Positions 28,364 to 39,800 of a stretch of 64,000 bases of DNA are shown in pieces; the first letter of the stretch is position 1; each line of letters starts with the position of its first letter. The notes beneath the pieces were generated by a model. It saw only the letters and a program-made list of their open reading frames with translations. It had not been told where the DNA came from and did no database searches. The stretch covers positions 57,796,512 to 57,860,511 of the forward strand of contig NC_088301.1 in assembly GCF_032854445.1 (NCBI RefSeq), read 5' to 3'. Made by a program: the position numbers and the translations under genes. Origin of the DNA: Liolophura sinensis (taxonomy: Eukaryota > Mollusca > Polyplacophora > Chitonida > Chitonidae).

Positions 28364-31300
28364 AGAATCTAGACGTATCTGATATTAAATTTCAAAACAG
28401 TGCGGAAAGCATTGAATATTTACTGTGGAGTATTTTGTGTATCGTTGATTTGAACAGTTGTGGCGGGGAAGTTGGGGCACAGCATATGCTGGCCCTCCAA
28501 TGCCAGGAGCTATTTCGCTGTAGTTGCTATTGCTTTTTATATAGCCTTACTTATATAAAAGTTTTTGACCACCAAAGCTATGAAAGTAAGACCGTGTATC
28601 CATTACTACTGAAGATATATATTTAATCAATCTGCTGCTCCCTAACACCAAAGAGGACTATAAGCTGACCCCTAGCAGCTATGAAGCTCGTCAATCCGTC
28701 ACGAATCTGTGTTCCATACGTTTACAGAGTGGTTCATTGTAATGAATTGAAACATATTTTTTTCCTGAAAAGTATTGGTTTTCACAATTTACAAAGCGAG
28801 TGTTATAGATCGCTTCTAAAACTTGCACATCTACTTAAAATTTTAATTTGAGGGAAATCTGAGGGTTTTATGTTCCGGCTTTTAAAATATATTATGTTTT
28901 TCAAATTCATTTATATAATTGTAACAGAAGTTTGAATTTACCGAACTTACTGCGTGTCATTACCTCATATCTCAAATATCGCTGATTGTGAATATAGCAG
29001 ATTGTATCTTGTAACGTTTATAACCGACCTGTGCATTTTTCACTCAAATTTATAATCCAGTTGTTTTTATTATGGATAAATTATTGTACATAATCATCAA
29101 ATTCAAGGAAAATTGCGACATAGTTTTAATAACCTCACGTGCCTATAATTTTGAACAAATTTACCAAAAATAATTGAGGAAGGTATTACTATGATTCTTT
29201 AATGTGTTATATGTGATGTATATTGGCGAATGCATAACTGTCAGTCGTCTTGCATTGTAAGTATATCACATGTAAGCCTCCTATTCATAATACTATATGG
29301 AATTATCATGTTGGGTCAATTATTAGTGCATGCTTTCTTTGGAATGACTTCTTAGTGGAGATTTCCTTATCACAAGCGCATGATCTAATTTATTTTAATG
29401 TTCATAAACTAAGAAAGAAAGAAATGAAAATCTACAAATTCATGTAAAGGTATTTTGTGAAGATATAGTAAGTAAACGATTAGCCTAGGGACTGGTACAT
29501 TAATTTCTATTACGATGAAGACTTAGTTAGCAATAGGGGAGGAAATGGTTGTGTATTTAGAGAAAAAATGTAAAAAAGAGGAATTTCCTTTCAGTACGAA
29601 ATCTGGAACTGAAATCATTTCTATGGTTTTGACACAAATAAGAACAAAAAAAGTTCTTACACTCTGTCCACTATTGTTTTGATTCCAGGTTCCATGGTTT
29701 ATATTTTGTAAGAAATACAAATATAACAAAGCGGCAAAGGCACCGTTAGTAAGCATTTCCTTTAGGCCTGTGCATTATCCCCTAATCTCGAGCGACGTCG
29801 GTTTTGGCGTACGTTGTAGTATGACCATCACGCAGTACTGCACCAGTACTCCAGATGTGCAAGGTTCAAATCCATATGTAATTTCAAAAGATTTGGCTGT
29901 TTTGTTTTATTTTATTAATTTTGTAAGTCGACATATTAAACACTAGAGATTTAATTTCAGTTCTTTATAAGTTTAAAATGTATTGAATGACCATGTCTGC
30001 CAAAGAGAATTTGGTTCAGAAACGGCAGAAATATGCAGTACTGTCAGAGAATAATAAAGCCATCATGAAAATCAGTATCTAGTCTTTATCCGTTTAATGC
30101 ACATCTATTTTCTCCTTAATCCCTGTGCATGGTTGGTGTAAGAGTGACACTGATTTAGAAGATGACTCCTACAGGAGCATGATAAAAATACCTTAATTGT
30201 GGCTCTATTTCACCGGTCAAACCTATTCCGAACATCGCTGTTTCAAATTCTTAAATTGCCGGCTCGCTTTTTATTCACCGTTGAGGTCGTGCGTTCGAAC
30301 CTAGCTCTAACTGTTTTTTCTGCTTCTTTATGTCAAGGGGTTTGTCAGGTAATTGGCGAAGCCGAATGATTTACTTTTTCAGGTTCTCCGATCTCTCCAC
30401 CCTTAGATAAACCTTACTGCCGTCATATATGTGAACGGTTAGTGATCACGGAATAAAAAAACATTCAAATAAACAAAATAAATGAATTAAAGAGAGACAG
30501 ACGATTCCCTTTGCGTAAAATAGCTGACTATTCACAGACTGTCATACAAAGAACCTGTTTTAGATATCACACCATAACGCTGGCTCGACGATTCGTTTTG
30601 GACCAGACCCTCGCCTTATTTCTTCCACGGTGTCAACGGCTCTCCGTTCATCATTGTGGTAGAACCCTGGACAGTATTCAGCACTGCAGGTAGTTCGAAG
30701 AAATCAAAGGTTAGTTTTTACTAAGCCATCCCATGAAATTTCTCACCACAAATCTTTAGTCACTTGTTGTATTTACTGACATCCAAGTTGACTGATTGTG
30801 TGATTTCAATCAAGTCTGCGGTGCACACTTAAGAGGGATAACATGATTGCTCATAGTGGATCCTTTCTAGTACTTCATTGGTCGAAACGTACCACATGTA
30901 TTTGAACTCAACTAGAATCAGGAACCAAAGATGCCATAGTCAGTCCTGAAGACACGAAGGCACTGCTCCTTTCTCAATTCTCAGCCTGTGTCACTTCTTA
31001 ACCCAGGAGCTGTTTGCTTTTACTATCGCATGCTGCGCTCAATTGCATAAAAATAAATGGATAGGAATGAACGACCTTATTTTATGCATATCGTGGCGAT
31101 ATTTATATATGCCTTTATCTTTGTACAAAGATCTGACGTTAAACTTAATTATACGCTTATATCGACACAGATCCTAACATGGGTGCCAGGACTAGATCTT
31201 ACATAAGGTCAAGCTGAATAATAGTATCAGCATTTTGTAAATATATGTATCCAACTGAAAACTATTTGAGAAAACCATGACGAGTGTGGATTTATATGTC

Positions 31301-31398
31301 TTAGATCAACACTCTTCAGACAGTGTGCTTTGATAAAGTTAATTATGATAACGGAGTCAAGATTGTTTTACATGCAACATGTATTGTTCGGTATTCAG
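28364..31398. other. Gap between the gene B stop and gene C exons; 3' UTR and unassigned sequence
   Basis: The first part is probably the 3' UTR of gene B. An AATAAA lies at 30053 and weaker ATTAAA-type sites are closer. No Ig exon or signal peptide was found, so gene C has no obvious start of its own. Confidence 0.4.
29800..29880 (+). repeat. Possible tRNA-derived SINE head
   Basis: GGTTCAAATCC near 29862 is a perfect tRNA B-box pattern, and a weak A-box-like TTGGCGTACG lies about 55 bp upstream. No cloverleaf was verified. A similar GTTCGAACC occurs near 30292. Confidence 0.3.
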
Positions 31399-34300
31399 TT
31401 GGTAGCGGTATGGGCAATGACTACAATGCGACAACAGACTGTTCGAATCTTACCGGTAAGATTTAACATTACTCCTATGTGGACAAATATGTCCGAAATG
31501 AAAAATTTCTCAAGTTACTAATTATACCTACAATACAAAGCTTAAAATCCCACGCCTTTGTTTCTTCCATGTCGAAAATTATTCAGATATAAATGTTTTA
31601 TTTTTATCACGGGAATAATATAGTCACGGAAATAGTATAACGAATGTATGAATGAACGAAATGTATTGCAACCTAGTGTTATTTAACAGGCTTGTGAAGA
31701 AATTCACATATTTAAATGTTTAAACTAATTGAATTTCTCTTCGCCAGATACAAGCCATACTTCTGATGTAGGAAATCACACAAATAATGATGTAACCCCT
31801 TCTGTTACATACGTCACATATTGGGCGTTAATTGGTGCCCTCCTTATAGTCACATTGCTATGTCTGTTTTTGATGGTGTTTTGCCCAATGCTGCTAAGAT
31901 GGAAGGGGAGTCTCGTAATATACAGTAAGTGAGCTGCATGTGCAAGAGGTACTTCTAACTGCCCGAACAACAACTAAGATATAGCCTGGTTAACACTGAG
32001 TGAGAAGCATTGAGAAGAATCAAGTTTAATCTAACTAGTCAAACTAAAGTTTTGTTTCACGAATCTTTGCACACGTTGTGTAACTTTCTGTGCATGGATT
32101 GTGCTTGATCCTAACTGCACCTCATGGTTCATTTCCTCTTTCGAAAAGAACAGTTTTATGTATGACATAGACCTTCCAACTGGCTGGCGTTATCCCTTTT
32201 TGTAAGCAAAACTGGTCATATTGTGATCCGTTTATTGAAGGTTTCCGACTGATTAATCGCTTAACTATTCAGTGAACTAACAGTTTAGTATCTTTTGAAT
32301 CTTTAACAACTATCTCATTACACAAGCTAGTATAATAATCTGTCACAAACTGTCTTCCACGAATCTAAAATTATCAAAAAAGAAGTTTTTCAGCATTTTC
32401 ACAGGTATGATAAGTTACATTATATCGTTGAGTAATTAAGATGTGTTTTCACCTTTTGCAGTCTGTAGATTTCCACCAAATCTGTATAGGTAAGACATGT
32501 TTTGCATGTTGTCTCTTATAACTCTCTAGACATTGTCAATGGACTCTCTCTACATGTCCGCTGTATTGTAACCTTGCAATCATCGTACCATTGTTTCACC
32601 ATGTTATCATCTGACCATGGTGCAAAGCGATGGGGGTATGGGACATGAGATGGCAAAAAGCTTCCATGCCTTCCATGCGCATACCGATAATAATGGACAT
32701 GAGGAGACAACAATTAACGCGTAGTATTTTAGTTCAACGCTAACAGTGCATCATGACAACATTATGATAACATATCGCATTACCCTACCTAGGTAGGGTA
32801 ATGTCCCTTATGATGTTAATGCAATGGTACGGTACTACTACCTGGGTTATGTCCCTTATGATGATGATGTAATGGTACGGTACGACTACCTGGGTTAGCT
32901 CTCTTATGATGCTGATGCAACGTTGCGGTACGACTACCTGGGTTATGTCCCTTATGATGATGATGTAACGGTACGGTACGACTACCTGGGTTAGCTCCCT
33001 TATTATGCTCATGCAACGGTGAGGTACGACTACCTGGGTTATGTCCCTTATGATGCTGATGTAACGGTACGGTACGACTACCTGGGTTATTTCCCTTATG
33101 ATGATGATGTAATGGTACGGTACTACTACCTGGGTTATGTCCCTTATGATGATGATGTAATGGTACGGTACGACTACCTGGGTTAGCTCACTTATGATGC
33201 TGATGCAACGTTGCGGTACGACTATCTGGGTTATGTCCCTTATGATGATGATGTAATGGTACGGTACGACTACCTGGGTTAGCTCCCTTATTATGCTCAT
33301 GCAACGGTGAGGTACGACTACCTGGGTTAGCTCCCTTATGATGATGATGTAACGGTACGGTACGACTACCTGGGTTATTTCCCTTATGATGATGATGCAA
33401 CGGTACGGAACGACCCAGCAAAAGTTTTAATTAAACTGGCGAACTTGGCGCTGCTTTTTCTTTTTAAACCTAGCTTTAGTTTTACAATTAAACATGTTCC
33501 ACGAAAGTTTCTCATTTAATGTTAGACGGGATCAACTCCAACAAAAACAAAATGCCTCAGGACACGGGTACCTTATATTTTGAAAAGAGGCAAAGCTATA
33601 TAGTCCTGTTATGGATTATGAACTAGTCAGGCGGGAAATGGTTTCTCTAGTTAGTGAAAAAGTTACATGCAGACTGAAGTGAAGTTTATTTTTATTCTAA
33701 TTCCACGGATTCTCACAGACGGATGAAATTGTTTAAAATTGTCGCTGTTTGTTGGAAATTGTGAAAAATAAAATGAAGGATATACATCTCCAGGTTACCA
33801 ACTTTTCACTCTACCCTGTTTGAGGAAAGATTATTGATGTTAAATTCCTTTGAACTAATACGACTATATTCATAACTCGCCTCTTTATATACGAGTCCAT
33901 TCCTATTATTGCAAACATTTGTGTAGAAAACGTCAGTTGGAATATAAAATATGTGGTTTACTTTCAGTTACTAGGTGTTTTATAAGAGATATGGATGTCT
34001 TCATTTCTAATGCAGATACGATGACAATAACTTTTATACCAGCCCCATGGAAGGCACCATCATTCACAGAGCGGAAATCCGATCCAACCCTAACGGATGA
34101 TGTCTTCAAAGGCCTTGGTAAAAATCATACACTTCTTTGCGCATTTCCAGTCACGAGCGACTCTGGAAGCAATTCTGCCGTGTATTCCATGCAAATCATA
34201 TATCTCTCAGTACGACTGAAGACATCCATATATACCTTCATACGACTGAAGCTTTTCATTATCCCCCCATATGACTGAAGCCTTTCATGTATCCCTCCAT

Positions 34301-35244
34301 ATGACTGAAGCCTTTCATGTATCCCTCCATATGCCCGAGTCCATCCATGTATCCCTTCATATGACTGAATCCACCCATGTATTCTCCATATGACTGAGGC
34401 CATCCATATATCCCTCAATGTGACTGAAGTGATTAATGTATCCTCTATATGACTGAAGCCATTCATGTATCCCTCCAAATGGCGAAGCATCCATGTATTC
34501 TCCATATGACTGAAGCCTTTCACATATCCCTCCATATGACTGAAGTCATTCATGTATCCCTCCATATTCCTCCATGTATCCCGCCATATGACTAAAACGT
34601 TCATGTATCTCTCTATTTGAGAGGTCACCCATTTATCCCTCTGTTTGAAGGAAGCCGACCATGTATCCCTCCACTGAATAACGGTGTCGTAATGGTAAAA
34701 AATTTGGAAACTGCCTTCTACCAAAAACAGATCGACCACGATAAATATATGTTCCATGTTAAGCCCTTAAGGATTAGGAGTTTACTGTTACATCTCCGCG
34801 TGTTCATTTCGGGCAATGGATGTTTGGGCAATGTGAGTGAGTACTTGGGGTTTAACATCATACTTGACAATTTTCAGTCATATGACGGACGAAGGAATCC
34901 TTAGAGTGCACGTAATGTGCCTCCTCGTCACAGGACGGATTTCCACAAATCTTTATCTATTACTGCTTCACTGAGACGCCTTACCGAAGGCAAGTACAGT
35001 TTAGTGTATCTCAATTTCAGACTGTGATGTGGGTATTTCACAAGCCAAATCACAGAGAGCATCTGCTATATCGTTCCTGTGGGATGAAAAGAGTCCTTGC
35101 GTTAAAAGAACCCCAACCCTTGCTCAGAGTGACATGCCGTCGGTTAGTATCGAAAAGATGGACTTGAACGATTTGATTGCATCGGGCGCTTTGCTGTTGG
35201 CGGATGAAGAAGGGAGTAGTCTTGACAATGAAATCTTTGTTTGA
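31399..35244 (+). CDS. Gene C: membrane and cytoplasmic exons of a receptor-like protein, possibly an alternative 3' module of gene B
   Basis: Four exons chain in phase 1: 31399-31455, 31748-31924, 34016-34117 and 35021-35244. The first two encode an Asn/Thr-rich juxtamembrane stalk (NDYNATTDCSNLT, HTNNDVT), then a membrane helix of about 24 residues (start YWALIGALLIVTLL). The third and fourth encode a Ser/Thr/Pro-rich tail of about 105 residues ending NEIFV. A 28-nt exon with strong sites (32462-32489) could be included. It shifts the frame so that exon 34016 ends at a stop at 34098-34100 after a tail with RYDDNNFYTSP. No signal peptide or Ig exon is visible upstream. The 5' end is therefore missing or supplied by gene B exons, whose donors are all phase 1. 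Family unknown. Confidence 0.5.
32786..33415. repeat. 48-bp minisatellite, about 13 units
   Basis: Units contain GGTACGGTACGACTACCTGG and a TTATGATGATGATG stretch. The unit length of 48 keeps frames open on the minus strand (171 codons), which I regard as an artefact. It lies in an intron of gene C. Confidence 0.95.
34180..34680. repeat. ~30-bp minisatellite
   Basis: Roughly fifteen units of the theme CATATGACTGAAGCC-TTCATGTATCCCTC, moderately diverged, in the last intron of gene C. The minus-strand frame at 34125-34757 is produced by the repeat. Confidence 0.9.
34838..34995 (+). mobile_element. SINE-like dispersed repeat (family 2)
   Basis: It starts near GAGTGAGTACTTGGGGTTTA and runs through TCAGTCATATGACGGACGAA and AATGTGCCTCCTCGTC to GCAAGTAC. 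A fragment of the same family lies at 61306-61370. I remember this sequence type as common in bivalves. It ends about 25 bp before the last exon of gene C. Confidence 0.6.
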
Positions 35245-36812
35245 ATCCTCCACTTAAAATAGTCAGGTTACACAGATGAGACGCATCGTTGCATCAGCTC
35301 GTGGACAGTCATTTCAGTACAGACTCGGTGTTCATGTTAATGATATTTCCTCTGACATAAGAAATGGTTCGATTTGTACAACAGTTGATAACATATGTAA
35401 AGTAGCACGATGTATGATTATTGGTGTATGACGTACGTATCATCATAGCAAACATGGGCATGAATATGCCTCTCAACTAATCAAAAATTATAATAATGCA
35501 TTAAGTTTGGTCACAACAGTCGCTTGTGTTACAGAAGTTTGTCTAATTTGTTAGTATATATCGTCTTTTTTCGCCACGCGCAACCAATCAGTCGACAGGA
35601 TTTCCCTACAATATCCATGGCCTATTAAAGTTCTTTTTTTCTGTGGTACAGCTTGTTCAGTGTTGAGTTCTTTGCCTCTTGAAAACTACGGTATGTGCTA
35701 AATACGTTAGCCCGTGATTGACTCCAACAACACAACATTTTATCTCGGCTTCGCCTGGAACCGATGTTGTGTAGTCCTCGTCAATCGCGGTCTAACCATA
35801 TATTTAGTAAAAAAACCGTGATGTATTTCAAAGTAATAAATATTGTTTATTAGACAAGGTATCTTTTGTACAACGTATAAATGTATACTGAAAGGAGACG
35901 AGCCTTATTTCAACTAAGTTAAATATGAAAAAATATCAGACTGAATTTGCAAAGGCAGTATTTACAAGGTTACGAAGTTTGTACAGTATGATTGACCCTG
36001 TAATGTGTCATATTAGGATGTCCCTGCAGCTAAGCATCAGTAACTATATACAAATGAAGGCCATCACCATGCTGCACTGTTTGACTATCTTTTCCCCCAT
36101 ATGTTCCATTCATGCTCTCAATATCTACAGTTCGATTAAGGTGCTCACATAGTCAAGAACCTCTGTATGCACACTTTTTATGTACAGAATTAATCGATGG
36201 TGAAATAAAATACCTATAGGCGAGCATATTTTGTCTTTTGTGAAAAGCTGCTACCAAACAAATCCTGTTTGGTCATTCACAACTACATGAACCAGTACTA
36301 TATATAGGAATAATAATAGCACTCCACTTAGATCTGATATATGTTGATATATAAGCGCACTTATAGCAAATATCGGTCTCAGGAAACCATGGACCATCTG
36401 GTAGTTAAAGGCATATAAGATTAGGATATATCATACACACACGCACGCACACGCACGCACAACTACATATGTATACATAACGCCGAAACAGGCGTGAAGG
36501 TAATAGGCGTACAAAATGGGCCATCAAAGAATGATATTTGACGGTAAAAGAAAGTAAAGCTACATCCAAAGGCTATCGACAAGATTGTCAGCATACAATC
36601 TGTCTTCTCCACAGGCTGTTTTAATGGTAGGCATCTACAAAAAATTAGGCGACTTTCAGGTCAAACTCTAATTCAGTCTTATTTGTATGAGTGCACAACA
36701 GTTACAAAAGTTCGCTTCAGTGTCATTATGTACAACACATTTAAAGGTTATCCGGCCACAAGCTATGACAGCAAGAATGTAATTGGTCGTGAAAGACCTC
36801 AAACGCCACTGA
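35245..36812. other. Convergent 3' flanks of genes C and D
   Basis: AATAAA occurs on plus at 35835 and 36204 (candidates for gene C) and on minus at about 35845-35850 (candidate for gene D). A short CA/CG-type repeat lies at 36431-36461. No coding exon is seen. Confidence 0.45.
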
Positions 36813-39800
36813 TCACAAGTGAATATCCGAAGGCAGGCAGTTGCTCTGCCAGCCTCCATCGCCTCTCTCTAGGTCAAGGTACTCGTGTCCTACTTCCGCG
36901 TAAGAGTTTTCCGACTCTGGCGAGTAGGTCAGACTCTGGCGTCGACTTCCAGGACCGTAGTCTCCGTTGGAGATTGTCGGAACGGGAGAGAGCTCGTCTT
37001 GGCGCTCTAATACGAAATAGTCGGGCTGTGGTATCTGGATAGAGCCTCTGGGAGAGGATCTGTCATTTCCCATCGCGACGGACTGGCCACTTCCCTGGCT
37101 GAACAGGGTCCCCACGTCATATGCTGAGGTAGAATGAGGATAGTTTAGCATTCCTAACATAGCCAAATTTGCGCCATTGCCAGGTGTAATCGGTACTTCA
37201 TATCCATGAGGGGTTTCCACAGAGCTCAAAGGCTCGTAAGCTTCCCGAGGGCCTGCCTCTAGGGTCCTAGGCAGAGAATCTGTTGGTCTGGCCGGTAATG
37301 GTCTCATGGAGTTTCTCATAGAATTTACTGATTTCAGGTTGCCCGCACTTGAATTTCGTTTAACAACGGGGGGCATACGTTGGCGGTTGACGTCATAGAG
37401 CGTTGGTACACTGCGCAATTTATGGTGTTGGGTTTTAGACATGGAACTGACATTAGATGGGGTTCGAGAAGTTGGTTGCTTCTGACCCTCCACTAGCTCC
37501 TCATACGCTTCCCTGGCAGAGGGTTCCACATCACATGGTAATTCCTCATAGTCGTTCGACTCCGACTGCTCCTCCCCAAAACATATTCCTCCACCTCCAA
37601 CAAAGTTGCTGTTGGTCGGTTCTCGGAAGCTGGGCGCATACGAAATCTGAGCAGCTGGCGGGCGATAGGGAACCGGTGGTGGACCGTTGACAGACTTTAC
37701 ACTCGACTTGTACACAGGATCGTTCTAGCAAAAACCAAACCAGCAAACATTTGCCATATTTCATTAAGGTACTGTAACCCGAAGGCTGCAAATTCTAAGT
37801 TTGATCAAATGATGAAATTTGCAAAATGTCTTCTAAAACAGCATTTAAAAACATAGTGAAGTCTTTCCGCAGCAAATCGTACATGCTAGAAACCTCGGTT
37901 AATGAGATTTATTTAATTGGCTTACATCATTGGTTGTACAAATTTGGGTGGAGGTGGAGGTCACTGACGTCGCGTCGGATTTGCATAAGACAAATTCAGA
38001 GTCCGATTATTACCTGTGGCTGAGTCAGAAAGTTTGTCAGATATCTGGCAAAAGGTGGTGATAAATAAAAAAACCAATAAATGTATATATGTCTTTTTAA
38101 ATGCCGAAACTATGTATAGGCTCTGTACATACCAACATGTCACTATCCAGAGGAAATCCACTGTACTGAAGATGTAGTCCACGGTGACTAGATGTAGTAG
38201 ATGCCCCACTACTGTTAAAATGAAATTGAGAGTCATGTCACTTAAAAGTACGTCTTACGAAGGTATAGCTTGGAACGCTGTTAAAATATGACCATAATTA
38301 GATAATTCTAACCGAAAATATATAGTGTGTACGTATAGTACCTTTTGCCGTCTTTTCGCCTCTTCACACAGCACACGGTCAGACAGACCATAAACAGAGC
38401 CAACAGCGCCCCGCCAACAATACCACCGGCCAGAATCTTCTCGTCTAATTTCTCCCACTCGTTCGATGCGTTCCCAATAGGTCCGGCTTTCGTTGAAATT
38501 TCCGTTGCCCCTGCGAAATTGTTGTAGATAAACTTACAGAGGCTGGGAAAGGAGTGGTACATACCTCTGAAGGTATTCCAAACCCGACTTCATTCATCTT
38601 GAGTTTAGATATAACGTTTGAATGGTTGCCTTCAAGATGAGACACTTTCTTTACAATTTCATTCTATCTACCTCAGCTGAAAAAAGTCTTTGTCTTAGCC
38701 CAATGTTTCGCATATTAACGTCTTTCAGGAAATGTGAATCGTTAATTCTTACAGGTGAAAATTTGTCGTACATCTAACAATAAAAGTATATATTGAATGA
38801 TGTCAAACATATATTGGGTTACGTGTAGTTTTGTGGTTCTAGTTGGGAGAGTAGATTACTTGATCTGTCAGGCAACAGACTCACCTGGTGCTCCAGAGAC
38901 GTTTCCAGTCCGATGGAGGGTAAAGAACGGCTCCTGACCCTGTACGAAGCCTCCCTGCGTGCCGGCCCCAAATTCACTTTGGGCTCTCGACGAATCTGGC
39001 TTTTGTGTAGCAGACCCATTTCTAGTGTTTGATGGTCGACGTGTGGACTTTTCTTGTGCAGAATTAGAATTCTTCCAGATGTTGAGGTTTGACAGGACGG
39101 CCTCCGTCGATGTGTATACATTTGCGGACGTAGCCTTTCCCGCCGTTTTAGGCAAATGCTGCTGAGATGGCTTGTGGAATCGAACACGGGGTTTATTTGG
39201 CACATTTCTGTTTGACTGCCGATCACCAGATTGATTACCTTGCTGACTTTCGTTTGGTTCCTGTGGACCCTCTGACATGATTGGTGGGGAGTTTCCCGCG
39301 TTCCTCCCATGTTGGCCATTGAGATCAGTGTTGACTGGGATTCGGTTAAGTGTTCCGGAGTTTTGGTCATTTGGTTGGGAGCTAGGAAAACTGCTGGGCC
39401 TGCCTGAAGGTGGGTTGTTCTGCACGGGCAGGCGGTTTAACCGGACAGGAGGGATGTTCCCTGAAATAGGAGCTGAACCAATCCGTCTTAATGATGGTGG
39501 TGCTGCAGGAATATTCTCCGGAGATCCCTGTCCTACCGGAGCGTTACCTGGATACGCAGATCCTACCGGTAATATAGGCTGAACGAAAATGCCTGGGAGA
39601 GGTGCAACAGGAACCGGTGACAGAACTGGTGGAAAGACTGGTGAAGGTGGGCCTTCCGAAGGCGCAGGTAGGTTGTTTGGTGGCTTTTTCACCTGTGCGC
39701 TCTCAGCTGACTGGACGAGAGAAGCAGTCGTCACAGTCGGTGGTGTGTTCTGTGTGCTGGAATACCTCATCATAGGTGTCGTGGAAGCTGGAAACAGAAC

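Noticed and set aside
29800-30300. Functional tRNA gene
   Set aside because: Only isolated B-box matches were seen; no acceptor-stem pairing or full cloverleaf could be made by eye.
32785-33421. 171-codon and overlapping ORFs on the minus strand
   Set aside because: They are produced by the 48-bp minisatellite, whose length is a multiple of three; no start context or splice support.
34125-34757. 210-codon minus-strand ORF
   Set aside because: It is made by the 30-bp minisatellite and overlaps gene C exons in antisense.
36683-37042. Plus-strand 119-codon ORF
   Set aside because: It is the antisense shadow of the last gene D exon.
38819-39370. 183-codon minus-strand ORF overlapping the gene D ectodomain exon
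   Set aside because: It is an alternative frame of the same exon; the frame at 39787-38885 chains in phase with the membrane exon.
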